IMG/VR virus record: IMGVR_UViG_3300044970_002308 | Coordinates: 16,669-80,668 of that record | Reading direction: 5' to 3' (one strand) | DNA: 64,000 nucleotides | Source of the DNA: a virus | Part shown: positions 35,448 through 44,146 of the stretch, in pieces | Position numbering within the stretch: the stretch's first letter is position 1 | Layout of the letters: the number at the start of each line of letters is the position of its first letter | The notes under the pieces: generated by a model | What the model saw: the letters and a program-made list of their open reading frames with translations, nothing else | Told to the model about the DNA's origin: nothing | Databases searched by the model: none | Translations under genes and position numbers: made by a program

Positions 35448-38048
35448 TTAATAAAATAACAAACATCTATAGCATTCAGTATTAGAATGTCTATTGAGCC
35501 ACAAATATTTCAAGTGGTCGGGTGTTTCAAAAATTTCCATTCTATTTCCTATGATAGCCGTTCCAGCGACGAAGGGGTAGATACCAGCCCCATGCACTAT
35601 ATTAGTATTTATATCTAAATAATAACATCTTAAAGTGGCTTCCTTAGTAAAATAAATTCTATCTTGTCCATCATAGATATACATACTACCAGTAGTTAAT
35701 GTTTCTGATTGTGGACTAACTACTATAGTATCCCAAGTATCGGTATTTAAGTTAAGCCTATCAAAACCAGAAGCGGCACCACCTCTAGCCACAAACATAA
35801 ATCTGCCTCTTTTGGCAAGATCCGAAGACCCCTGATTCCAGCTAAGCTCTATACCCGCACCTCTTGCTGGTATGCCCAATATCGAATAAGTAGTATTCGC
35901 AGTTACTGCTGCTGTTGTTACAGCCGCTGAAAAGGTCAAGGTATTACTTGTATTAGATGATATAGTGGCTTCTTGATTCATACCCGTACCACTGGTAAAT
36001 CTAACTCTTCTACCGGCGAAAATATTGACTACCCAATTCTTAGAGGTGTCCTGTATAGTAGTAGTACTCTGTGTTCCTGTGGCTAAACCACTATCTATCG
36101 CGCCGATAGCAGGAGCTGTCGATATAACATATCTAGATACTCCATTAACAGGGGCTGTACCAGCCGCTTGAAAAGTTAAAGTATTGCTTGTATTAGACGC
36201 TATTCTAAAGGCTTGTACAGTATTGGTGCTTGTTCCAGGACTTGTCTGATTGGTGTTCATATATACAATATAACCAGCCCACTGATTAGTTGTCCAATTT
36301 TTAGCAGCATCTACGAGAACAGACGTTGAAATCGTATTAAACACAGCATTAGCTGATGGAGTACCGCTCATTGTATAAGTATATGTTGTTGTAGAGGTAA
36401 CGGTTATGCTAGCTGTAATATTATATAGCGCAGCATCTGCTCCTGTGGCACCAAGATGGGATATGGATTGTCCAGTTCTAAAGTTGTGAGGCACTGCCGT
36501 TGTGACCGTTGCGGTAGTTCCCGATCTGGTCGTTGACGTTATAGGAATGGCATAGTCGCTACCATATCTAGCGGAGCCGCTCCTACAAAGACCATTATCA
36601 TATTCTCTACCATAAGACATAGAATCTCGTTCTAGATTATGAACTACCACAGCAGCTTGTCCACCATACATAACGAACAATTTATCAGAATCTCCTTGTA
36701 TTTTATACGTAGATGTAGAATCTGGATTGGTATTCCATGGGGGGCTCACAGTAAGTGTAGTACTGGTATTGGATATAATACTACGTTGTTGTCCCGCGCC
36801 TGATCCAGATGTAATATATACAGACATGTTTTTCCATCTGTCTACCGCCCACGATTTGGTAGAATCAACAAGCGCTGTAGCAGTAGCGCTAGTCGTGGTT
36901 CCTGCGTCTAGTCCTTCTATAAGATATCTAGAGGTCGAGTCCGGGGAAGTACCAGATCCCGACCAGGTAAGAGTATCCACGGTATTGGATACTATCTGAC
37001 GCAATTGATTCTCACCAGTACCGGTGTAAATCCTAACATAATAACCGGCGAATTGATTAACCTTCCATTGTTTTGTATTATCTACTAAAGTAGTAGTGGT
37101 GCCTGAAGTCGCGACACCCTTTTCCCATATTGTAGAGTTTTCGGTTTGTCTTTCTATGGTGAGATCGGTAGGTGTACCGCTAGATAAGTTCGTAGTACTT
37201 CTATAATACCACGTATCTGCTGCAATATCATAATAAGCCGAAATGCCTGTAGCATATGTATATAAAAACACGCCACCAGACTGTACCATAAATCTAGATG
37301 TAGCGTCTGGCTGTGTAGCCCAGTTGGTATCAACAGTAATAGTGGAACTTTCAATAGAGTATACGGTCTGAGAACCAGCAGTTGAAGAAACAGCCGTTCC
37401 TAATGGAGCCATAGCGTCCCATGGATTAGTAGCAAATAAATTAACGTCACCAAACGTTAATGTATTATTACTGTTATATAATATTTTTCTCACTTGACTG
37501 ATACCAGAACCAAAAGTGATTCGTAGCTGATATCCCACCCATTGATTAGCTGTCCAGTTTTTGGTAGAGTCTGTAATCTGTAACAAAGAAGTTGTGGATG
37601 AAACACCTGTAGCAATACCTGAGTCTATAGTTACTGGATCGGAAACAGCTGTTATTACTCTTTGTTGTCCTGCTCCTGTGCCCGATACGATGCGAACATC
37701 AAAACCTTTTAAAATTTCTCCATAATGTGCCGATGACACCATATTATTAGCGCCAGCTGATATAACACGACCATAGTACCCTACAGCCCCAGCAAATCTC
37801 ATACTTGAGGCAGTAGTGGGCGTATAGGGAGGATTTGCTAGCTGTAGATAGGCATCTGTAATAGTGTCATATCTCCAAAAGCTGTTCGTTCCTATAAGAT
37901 AGTATATGTATCTGCCATGATTAGGGTGATATAGGCTATTGTCCGCTGAACACGAGGCACTAACGGCAGAAGAAGCAGCAGGAGCAAATCTCAGCCATTC
38001 CCATACTGGAAGGTCTACTTGTGTTCTAAGAGTATTGACTAAGGTCAT
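35448..38048 (-). CDS. Repeat-containing virion protein, 866 residues
   Basis: AGGAATTTAAA precedes the ATG. The N-terminus 'VDLPVWEWLRFAPAASSAVS' is one I associate with a conserved virion protein of uncultured marine phages. Residues about 115-640 carry at least seven copies of a 50-75 residue unit: 'DSTKNWTANQWVGYQLRI', then SGTGxxQxRxI, SNTxxTLT and 'PDxTSxYxI'. The unit is a likely beta-sandwich. The C-terminal quarter has kelch-like or propeller-like sequence ('RGRFMFVARGGAASGFDRLN', 'YIYDGQDRIYFTKEATLRCY'), and a matching 'YIYYLIGTNSFWRYDTITDA' lies near the N-terminus. That suggests a propeller whose blades are interrupted by the repeats. It is a probable major fibre or side structure. 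Confidence 0.75.
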   Translation of the reverse strand: MTLVNTLRTQVDLPVWEWLRFAPAASSAVSASCSADNSLYHPNHGRYIYYLIGTNSFWRYDTITDAYLQLANPPYTPTTASSMRFAGAVGYYGRVISAGANNMVSSAHYGEILKGFDVRIVSGTGAGQQRVITAVSDPVTIDSGIATGVSSTTSLLQITDSTKNWTANQWVGYQLRITFGSGISQVRKILYNSNNTLTFGDVNLFATNPWDAMAPLGTAVSSTAGSQTVYSIESSTITVDTNWATQPDATSRFMVQSGGVFLYTYATGISAYYDIAADTWYYRSTTNLSSGTPTDLTIERQTENSTIWEKGVATSGTTTTLVDNTKQWKVNQFAGYYVRIYTGTGENQLRQIVSNTVDTLTWSGSGTSPDSTSRYLIEGLDAGTTTSATATALVDSTKSWAVDRWKNMSVYITSGSGAGQQRSIISNTSTTLTVSPPWNTNPDSTSTYKIQGDSDKLFVMYGGQAAVVVHNLERDSMSYGREYDNGLCRSGSARYGSDYAIPITSTTRSGTTATVTTAVPHNFRTGQSISHLGATGADAALYNITASITVTSTTTYTYTMSGTPSANAVFNTISTSVLVDAAKNWTTNQWAGYIVYMNTNQTSPGTSTNTVQAFRIASNTSNTLTFQAAGTAPVNGVSRYVISTAPAIGAIDSGLATGTQSTTTIQDTSKNWVVNIFAGRRVRFTSGTGMNQEATISSNTSNTLTFSAAVTTAAVTANTTYSILGIPARGAGIELSWNQGSSDLAKRGRFMFVARGGAASGFDRLNLNTDTWDTIVVSPQSETLTTGSMYIYDGQDRIYFTKEATLRCYYLDINTNIVHGAGIYPFVAGTAIIGNRMEIFETPDHLKYLWLNRHSNTECYRCLLFY

Positions 38049-38085
38049 TTTAAATTCCTATTATTTTAAATTTTGAATTAATTAG

Positions 38086-38427
38086 TTATGAAAAATCTAG
38101 CTTGCTTCTGATTCCATTAGCATATGCGTTTCTTGCTATATCTACAAATTGTTGAAGTCCATGGCCAGCAATAGCAGCCATATTACTTACTGTAGACACG
38201 GTATTAACTGTAGCCAAAGTTGGTAAAGTATCTACTACCATTCTTTGTCTATTAGCGCTATCTACAACAGCATTGCTTTCGAGTAACTTAACCATTCTTC
38301 TAAGTAAAATTAATGCCTCTTCGCTAGCTAATTGATTATTACTTATCTGGTCGCTAGAAATAGTAACAGGTGCGCTGTTGGCATTATTGTTTTGGCCGTT
38401 TTGATTATTTCCTATGATATATGCCAT
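38086..38427 (-). CDS. Small conserved virion protein
   Basis: Length 113 residues. The start chosen is the ATG at 38427 (MAYIIGNNQNG). A longer frame to 38517 would run over the late-promoter-like motif and into the preceding gene. The middle is Asn/Gln-rich then helical ('SEEALILLRRMVKLLESNAV'), and the C-terminus 'NMAAIAGHGLQQFVDIARNA' with YANGIRSKLDFS resembles a phage protein encoded beside the 866-residue type protein. A helical oligomerisation role is likely; function unknown. Confidence 0.7.
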   Translation of the reverse strand: MAYIIGNNQNGQNNNANSAPVTISSDQISNNQLASEEALILLRRMVKLLESNAVVDSANRQRMVVDTLPTLATVNTVSTVSNMAAIAGHGLQQFVDIARNAYANGIRSKLDFS

Positions 38428-38466
38428 AATTAGCCTATTTAAAGAGTTGAAAGACCACAAAGATAA

Positions 38467-38474
38467 AATACACC
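38467..38474 (-). promoter_or_regulatory. Candidate late promoter motif
   Basis: Minus strand TTGGTGTATTTTATCTTTG, 40 bases upstream of the corrected start at 38427 and just after the stop of the preceding gene (38477). Core identical to 11327 and 16012. Confidence 0.5.
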
Positions 38475-38476
38475 AA

Positions 38477-39853
38477 TTAAATAATGATCCAGTTTTGACT
38501 ATTACTGACCAGATCAATAGAAACGTATTGATTTATTATAGCAATAATAGACTGATTGTCTATAGTTTGTCCACTTTGTGGTATTACGTTGATTGTTCCA
38601 TTACTTAAATTTTTAATAGTATACCTATTATTATTATCAACAGCCGATGGCATCGTGACGGTGACACCCGGTGCTGTCGCTACATAAATATAATCTGTTT
38701 GTGGTGTGGTGCCAGCGGTAGTTGACGCCGATATAGTATTTATGCTTCTTCTAGCTTTACCCGAAATAAAAGACACATACTCGATTACCGATCCAGAGGC
38801 GGCTGGCGTATTAAGCGTAACAGTAGCCCCATCGTTGGCCGTATACTGGGCGTTTTTAATTAATTTTAATCCATCTTTATATATATCTAAACCACCTACA
38901 TCATATCCGCCGACTATATTAATAGTACTCAATGAACCCGTGACACTAATAATATCTCTACTAATTTCGGCGCTATATTGATCGGTAGCAATATGTAATG
39001 GATTAGCAAGGGTCAAACTAATATATTCCAATACGCTACCAGAAGGTATCGGGGATATTGTGCTGAACGAGTACCCATTGGTTGCTGTAAAATCTATATC
39101 ATTAACTAGTTTAACTCCGTTAAGAAATAGATCGAAGGCGCCAGCGGTATATCCACCAGGAACATTAAAAGACGAAGTGTTAGAAGTAACATTAATAGTA
39201 CCTCTATTGGCTCCATAATAATTTTCTGAGCTTACTATTAAACTATTATTAACATCATCATAATTAATATTTATGCCTGTTCCTGCCACCAGAAGAGAAG
39301 CTACTCTGTCATCTACTTCTTCTGTGGTAAGTCCTAAACTCCCACTAACTCCAATAGAATAATTACCACTACTATTAGTAATAGATACGTTCGGCCCTGC
39401 TAAAATATTTTTAACGGGTAATAATCCGCTGACATTGGCCGCAAAATCATTATAGCTTAGAAAAGAAAAATCGGTAATAGTAGGCGAAACCGCCATATAC
39501 TCTATAACAGACCCGCTGGGAGCAATATCTGTTAAAGAAAATGTGGATCCGTCATTGGCGGTATAGTCTCCATATTGAGATAGTTTAATACCATTTAAAA
39601 ATATATCTAGAGTACCAACCGTATATCCGCCAGAAACATTAAAAGTGCCGCTAGGACTATTTAATATGATAGTTTCTTTAATTGTTCTAGGATTAATACT
39701 AGACAAAGAATTCCAGTTATTAATACCGTTACCAATTTTTAAGATATTATTAGTAACATCATATCCAGGCTCTCCACTAGCCAATACAGGATTGGTAGAA
39801 CTCCATAACGAAGCTGTTCCTTTTCGTAAAGTTATGGTTGTATTAGCTGGCAT
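38477..39853 (-). CDS. RRGT-type tail fibre with three beta repeats
   Basis: Length 458 residues. Residues 1-55 form the fibre attachment module 'TLRKGTASLWSSTNPVLASG' and 'EPGYDVTNNILKIGNGINNW'. Then come three copies (residues about 60-130, 215-290 and 300-365) of a unit with 'FNVxGGYTxGxxDxFLNGxK', 'FTATNGYSFS' and 'PSGSVLEYISL'. Between copies is 'AGTGININYDDVNNSLIVSS', a unit also found in the 725-residue fibre. The C-terminal 75 residues ('TMPSAVDNNNRYTIKNLSNG', 'VIPQSGQTI') are a fibre tip seen in many phages. It is a trimeric fibre; its ligand is unknown. Confidence 0.8.
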   Translation of the reverse strand: MPANTTITLRKGTASLWSSTNPVLASGEPGYDVTNNILKIGNGINNWNSLSSINPRTIKETIILNSPSGTFNVSGGYTVGTLDIFLNGIKLSQYGDYTANDGSTFSLTDIAPSGSVIEYMAVSPTITDFSFLSYNDFAANVSGLLPVKNILAGPNVSITNSSGNYSIGVSGSLGLTTEEVDDRVASLLVAGTGININYDDVNNSLIVSSENYYGANRGTINVTSNTSSFNVPGGYTAGAFDLFLNGVKLVNDIDFTATNGYSFSTISPIPSGSVLEYISLTLANPLHIATDQYSAEISRDIISVTGSLSTINIVGGYDVGGLDIYKDGLKLIKNAQYTANDGATVTLNTPAASGSVIEYVSFISGKARRSINTISASTTAGTTPQTDYIYVATAPGVTVTMPSAVDNNNRYTIKNLSNGTINVIPQSGQTIDNQSIIAIINQYVSIDLVSNSQNWIII

Positions 39854-39932
39854 AAAAAACTTTCATTGTATTATTATATATAAAATCAATCAGCTTTAGA
39901 ACAAGTGGCATGCTTTTATTTTTATCTATTAA

Positions 39933-40658
39933 TTAACAAGTCAGAGGATTACCGCTTATAGAACCATTGACAGTACCACAATTATAAGACGTATTAGCAA
40001 ATATAGCATTTCCTCCAATATATCCGCCTATTGTATTATAAGAACTGTCATTAAAGACAACATTACCATAAACTGCGCCCGTATTCTGTGAGTTGCCATT
40101 AAAAGTAGCGCTCCCGTAGACATCGCCTGATTGGTTGACTGAACTATTTTTAAAAACAGCATTTCCTGTTACAACTCCAAAATAGTTGATAGAAGTATCA
40201 TTGAAAGAAGCACTACCGTTTACATAGTCCATGTTATACGAATTACCATTAAAAATAGCATCGCCGTTAACAGTCCCTTGATTTCTTGCAGTGTTACTAA
40301 AAGCTGCGCTTCCATTGATAGTACCAGCAGCGCCAAGTCTTGAGTTATTTATAAAAGAGGCAGTTCCGGTCACAGTGGCAACAATACCCAGAGTATTATT
40401 ATTCATTGTTAGATCCACAACTGTTGGAGCATTACCGCTGTTAGTCAAACATGATGTTTTCAGTATCACGCTATCAATACTACGTGGCAAATGACTAGAT
40501 GGAATAGTATTCTGTTCATTAAGCCACCAATTATTTAAATTATTCCAATCACTACTAGTACCAAAGTAATATAGGACTTTAGATTCTGCTGTTCTAATCT
40601 TCGCCACACCGCCAACTATTCTTAGGCCATTACGTATTGTGCTTGAAAAATTAGTCAT
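39933..40658 (-). CDS. Beta-solenoid-like repeat protein
   Basis: Length 241 residues from the ATG at 40658. Residues 1-100 include 'YYFGTSSDWNNLNNWWLNEQ', a segment common at the start of phage and bacterial surface proteins. Residues about 105-240 are seven to eight repeats of roughly 16-17 residues with the pattern V-x-G-x-A-x-F-N-x-x-S-x-N-x-G, such as 'VNGDAIFNGNSYN' and 'VYGSATFNGNSQN'. Each repeat should form one turn of a parallel beta-helix with Asn/Ser ladders. It is a compact fibre or a cell-binding tip. I do not recognise a named family. Confidence 0.75.
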   Translation of the reverse strand: MTNFSSTIRNGLRIVGGVAKIRTAESKVLYYFGTSSDWNNLNNWWLNEQNTIPSSHLPRSIDSVILKTSCLTNSGNAPTVVDLTMNNNTLGIVATVTGTASFINNSRLGAAGTINGSAAFSNTARNQGTVNGDAIFNGNSYNMDYVNGSASFNDTSINYFGVVTGNAVFKNSSVNQSGDVYGSATFNGNSQNTGAVYGNVVFNDSSYNTIGGYIGGNAIFANTSYNCGTVNGSISGNPLTC

Positions 40659-40675
40659 CAAAATAAATTCCTATT

Positions 40676-43600
40676 TTAGAAACTTGGAAATCCTGTTAAA
40701 TTAGCTGTAGATAATTGATATCCTCCACCTAAAGTATTCATCATTGTATTAATAGCACTAATGTGAGGAACAAGAAAAGTACCAGAAGTAAATAGTCCTC
40801 CATACGTTAGGACCGTAACCAAAACCAATTCGTTATTAATAACAACGAACCCTGGGCTGCCAGAATCACCAGTAATAATAGATTCCCAAAACGCTAATCT
40901 TTGAGAGTTTACGGGCTCTGCTATAGTTAGAGAATTAGATACTGAAACAATATCTCCGACTAATGCTTTCTCTTCTTGATCCACAATGATTATTGGCACT
41001 CTAGCAGCATAAGAAATATTAGGTAAATAAGAGGCCCAATTGGTCGGTAATACCTTAGCAAAAGATACTGTTGCTGGCACGTCTGAATCTAGAACTCCTA
41101 TAGCTATATCAGGATAATAGGGTTTGTAATCTGGATGTACTAATTTATTAACCATAGTTCTATTAACGACATTACCAGAACTATCTATAAATCTAACGAT
41201 TGCTCCTGTATTGATTTGGTAGTGAGCAGCAAATAGTATGTGCCTTGGACTAATAAGTGTCCCACCCATCGTATTTAGTCCTGTAGAATTCCAAACAGAA
41301 CAACAACTAAAATTAAGAGCAGAAGCCCAAAACGAAGCATTGGAAGGATAGCTTGGAGGATTTGTGGTATGATTTTGAGCGGAAAATCTTCTAATAGAAC
41401 TCGAAGCTGTTTTACCTGCTAATAACGTATCTACTGTAGACGATATATTGTGCGCAGTTGTACCATTAACGAATGACGAAAAAGTATCAACCACAGAACC
41501 CTGTATTCTTTCTGTGACTACTTGTACAGAAGCCGTAGCGCCGGAGGAGTCTGTTCCGGTTATTTTTGTCACGCCAGGAAAAACAAATGAGGCTAGACCA
41601 CCAGAAGCAGGAACTGGGTTAGTAATAACATTAGTATTATTGCTTACTAATATTCCACTAACTGGAGTATCTCCATTTTTAAGTAATCTTACGTCATAGT
41701 CTGTTTCAAATTCTCCATTGGTTTGTCGCGTATAATTAGAGTCTTTGACTACGACATTGGTCGTGGATGCTGGTACCGTTTGTCTTAATATTTTATTGGC
41801 GATGACTACTAATTCGTTTGCTGATACATCTCCGGTAATAGACCATCCGGCACCTCCATTTGCTATTGGCGCAGTTAAATAATTTCTTGCTGCGCTAGCT
41901 GAAATATATTTGCCTGTATTAGAAGAATATGCGTACAAATTATCAGATCCGAAAACAAAAAATCTATTAGCATTAGCATGATAGCCTGGAGTATACCATT
42001 CATTGTTTTTCTTAAACGGAAATCTGATCCAATCCTTGCCATCTCTGCTATATGCTAATCCCGTGTATCCGCATTTAATAAAAAGACCGTTAGCATATAT
42101 AACGCTATACCAAAAAAAATCTGGGGAATCGTCGGCCCCTTTATAGGTTTGCCAATTAATGCCGTCAGTGGATACTGCTGTGTTGTAGGAGCTATTTCCT
42201 CCTCCAACCATTACCAATACGTTATTGCCAAAAGCAATATCGTACCAGTTAGCATCTGTAGAATTAGATGTGGTTAGCTGTGTCCATGAAATAGCATCTA
42301 TTGATCTAAAAAGCCTACCATGTATACTATCTAAAACATAGTAAGCCCCATTTAAATATCGTATTCTATTACAGCGAGCTCCGGCACTAGCTGTAATATC
42401 GCTTATTTTTGTCCAACTATTACCATCTAATGAACTAAAAATCTCTAATATATAACTAATGCCATATAGAGAGGTGGGACCAAATGTGGTACCGACACCA
42501 ATAAAACGACTACCGTCATAGCATACTCCAATCATACGCATATTAGGAGATTGGGTCGCCGCAATCCATGTTTCTCCAAAGTCTACAGATCTTATAATTG
42601 TAGGCTCAGAAACCACGCCCCCAAAGAAAGGATAGTCAACCCTAGATACTGCCACAAACACACCATTGCCATAAGCTATATCGGCCCAGTTTTGTTGAGA
42701 AATAGTTTTATTAGTCCACGATATGCCATCATCAGATACTACTACTGTATTGGCTCCTACTCCTACGGAACGACCATTTCCATATGCTACAGCTCCAACT
42801 CCACCGGTAATACTGAGATTATTTTCTTTCCAAAAAGGTCTATATTTAGGCATATCAAAAGTATATTCTATATCATGATATTTTCTATTATTAGATAATA
42901 AGCTTACTCCTGTTGGAGCGCCTCCATTATCATTAACAAAATTAGCCCAGCCAATCAAAGTTCTACTATAGTTTTCTATATCGATAGGAATATTACTAAA
43001 ATTGAAATATGTATTAACATCAAACCCATAAATAGGCCAAGCGGCTAAGGATTGATTAAACGAAATATTGTCTCTTAGTAAGTCTTGAGTATTATACAAA
43101 TTTGAAATATTCCAGTCTTCTATTGGCTGATTAAAACTTCTTGCATTATCTAACATATATATAGCGTCTACGACTGACGACAAATCCCATTTATTTAATG
43201 GCTGATTAAAAGCGAGAGCATTATTAAATATAAAATATGCATTCGTAAGCTTAGATACGTCCCAAGAATTCAAGGATCTGTTAAAAGACGAAGCGTTAAC
43301 AAACAAATCAGTCATATTTGTAATATTAGATACATTCCACATACCAATAGGCTGATTAAAAGACGTACAACCCTTAAACATACTGGACATATTGCTTACA
43401 GCAGATGGGATGCTCAATGGGACTTGTATTAGATTTATGGAGTTTAGAAAACAGGAAGAAAGACTCGTAATACCTATATTTCCAAAAGACAAACATCTGA
43501 CAAGCTTTCGTCTATTTCTGTTTGATGAAATATTGACTACCGCTGTGGGCGAAGAACCATCAAGAGATGTTCCAAACCTAGTCATAGAACCACTAATCTG

Positions 43601-44146
43601 TACTACATATATACCTGGAGATGTATATGTCTTAGTTTGAGTCCCTGTGGCTGTATAAGTAGAAGACGTTCCGTCTCCCCAATCTACTAAAATATTTGGC
43701 GAAGTACCATTAACATGAAGCGTGATAGTATTATTAACAGACTCTTTGCTGGTATCGTATACTAAAACTAATTTATTAGGATCATAATTAAATGGAGCTA
43801 AACTATTACTGTTTATCGAATAAGAACTGGTACCAACCTGATTGACGGCCGCTACACGAAAAAGATAATCTTGTGCATTTACTAGTCCCGAAACTAATAA
43901 AGAAGTTGAGGTAGATACTGGTTTTGATACCGTAGTCCAAGAACCTCCATTATCAGAGCTATACTGAACTATATAGTCGGTTATAGGACTAGTGCCGCTA
44001 AACTCCGGCGCTGTCCAAACCAACGATATAGAATTGTTGCCAGAAGAACCTGTAACTTCTGTTGGAGGATCCGGAATGGAACGAAAAGCTGTTTTGATAC
44101 CGTTTCGAAAAAATATTTTATCAGATTTTATTCGAAAACTGGTCAT
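40676..44146 (-). CDS. Multidomain fibre with trypsin-like protease
   Basis: Length 1,156 residues, GGAGGAACTCC before an ATGA-overlap start. Residues 24-120 are fibronectin type III ('PPTEVTGSSGNNSISLVWTA'). Residues 130-215 resemble a PKD-like or BspA N-terminal part. Residues about 250-375 are BspA/DUF285 repeats ('MFKGCTSFNQPIGMWNVSNI' then repeats of FNxxLxxWDVS). Residues 440-735 are BNR/Ycf48-like blades with 'AYGNGxFVAV' and 'SxDGxxW'. Residues about 935-1140 are a trypsin-like serine protease: 'GGTLISPRHILFAAH' (H975), 'YYPDIAIGVL' (D1013) and 'ITGDSGSPGF' (S1095), the full triad in order with correct flanking residues. It could cleave host surface proteins, or process itself or other fibres. 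Domain calls are clear; the target is unknown. Confidence 0.9.
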   Translation of the reverse strand: MTSFRIKSDKIFFRNGIKTAFRSIPDPPTEVTGSSGNNSISLVWTAPEFSGTSPITDYIVQYSSDNGGSWTTVSKPVSTSTSLLVSGLVNAQDYLFRVAAVNQVGTSSYSINSNSLAPFNYDPNKLVLVYDTSKESVNNTITLHVNGTSPNILVDWGDGTSSTYTATGTQTKTYTSPGIYVVQISGSMTRFGTSLDGSSPTAVVNISSNRNRRKLVRCLSFGNIGITSLSSCFLNSINLIQVPLSIPSAVSNMSSMFKGCTSFNQPIGMWNVSNITNMTDLFVNASSFNRSLNSWDVSKLTNAYFIFNNALAFNQPLNKWDLSSVVDAIYMLDNARSFNQPIEDWNISNLYNTQDLLRDNISFNQSLAAWPIYGFDVNTYFNFSNIPIDIENYSRTLIGWANFVNDNGGAPTGVSLLSNNRKYHDIEYTFDMPKYRPFWKENNLSITGGVGAVAYGNGRSVGVGANTVVVSDDGISWTNKTISQQNWADIAYGNGVFVAVSRVDYPFFGGVVSEPTIIRSVDFGETWIAATQSPNMRMIGVCYDGSRFIGVGTTFGPTSLYGISYILEIFSSLDGNSWTKISDITASAGARCNRIRYLNGAYYVLDSIHGRLFRSIDAISWTQLTTSNSTDANWYDIAFGNNVLVMVGGGNSSYNTAVSTDGINWQTYKGADDSPDFFWYSVIYANGLFIKCGYTGLAYSRDGKDWIRFPFKKNNEWYTPGYHANANRFFVFGSDNLYAYSSNTGKYISASAARNYLTAPIANGGAGWSITGDVSANELVVIANKILRQTVPASTTNVVVKDSNYTRQTNGEFETDYDVRLLKNGDTPVSGILVSNNTNVITNPVPASGGLASFVFPGVTKITGTDSSGATASVQVVTERIQGSVVDTFSSFVNGTTAHNISSTVDTLLAGKTASSSIRRFSAQNHTTNPPSYPSNASFWASALNFSCCSVWNSTGLNTMGGTLISPRHILFAAHYQINTGAIVRFIDSSGNVVNRTMVNKLVHPDYKPYYPDIAIGVLDSDVPATVSFAKVLPTNWASYLPNISYAARVPIIIVDQEEKALVGDIVSVSNSLTIAEPVNSQRLAFWESIITGDSGSPGFVVINNELVLVTVLTYGGLFTSGTFLVPHISAINTMMNTLGGGYQLSTANLTGFPSF

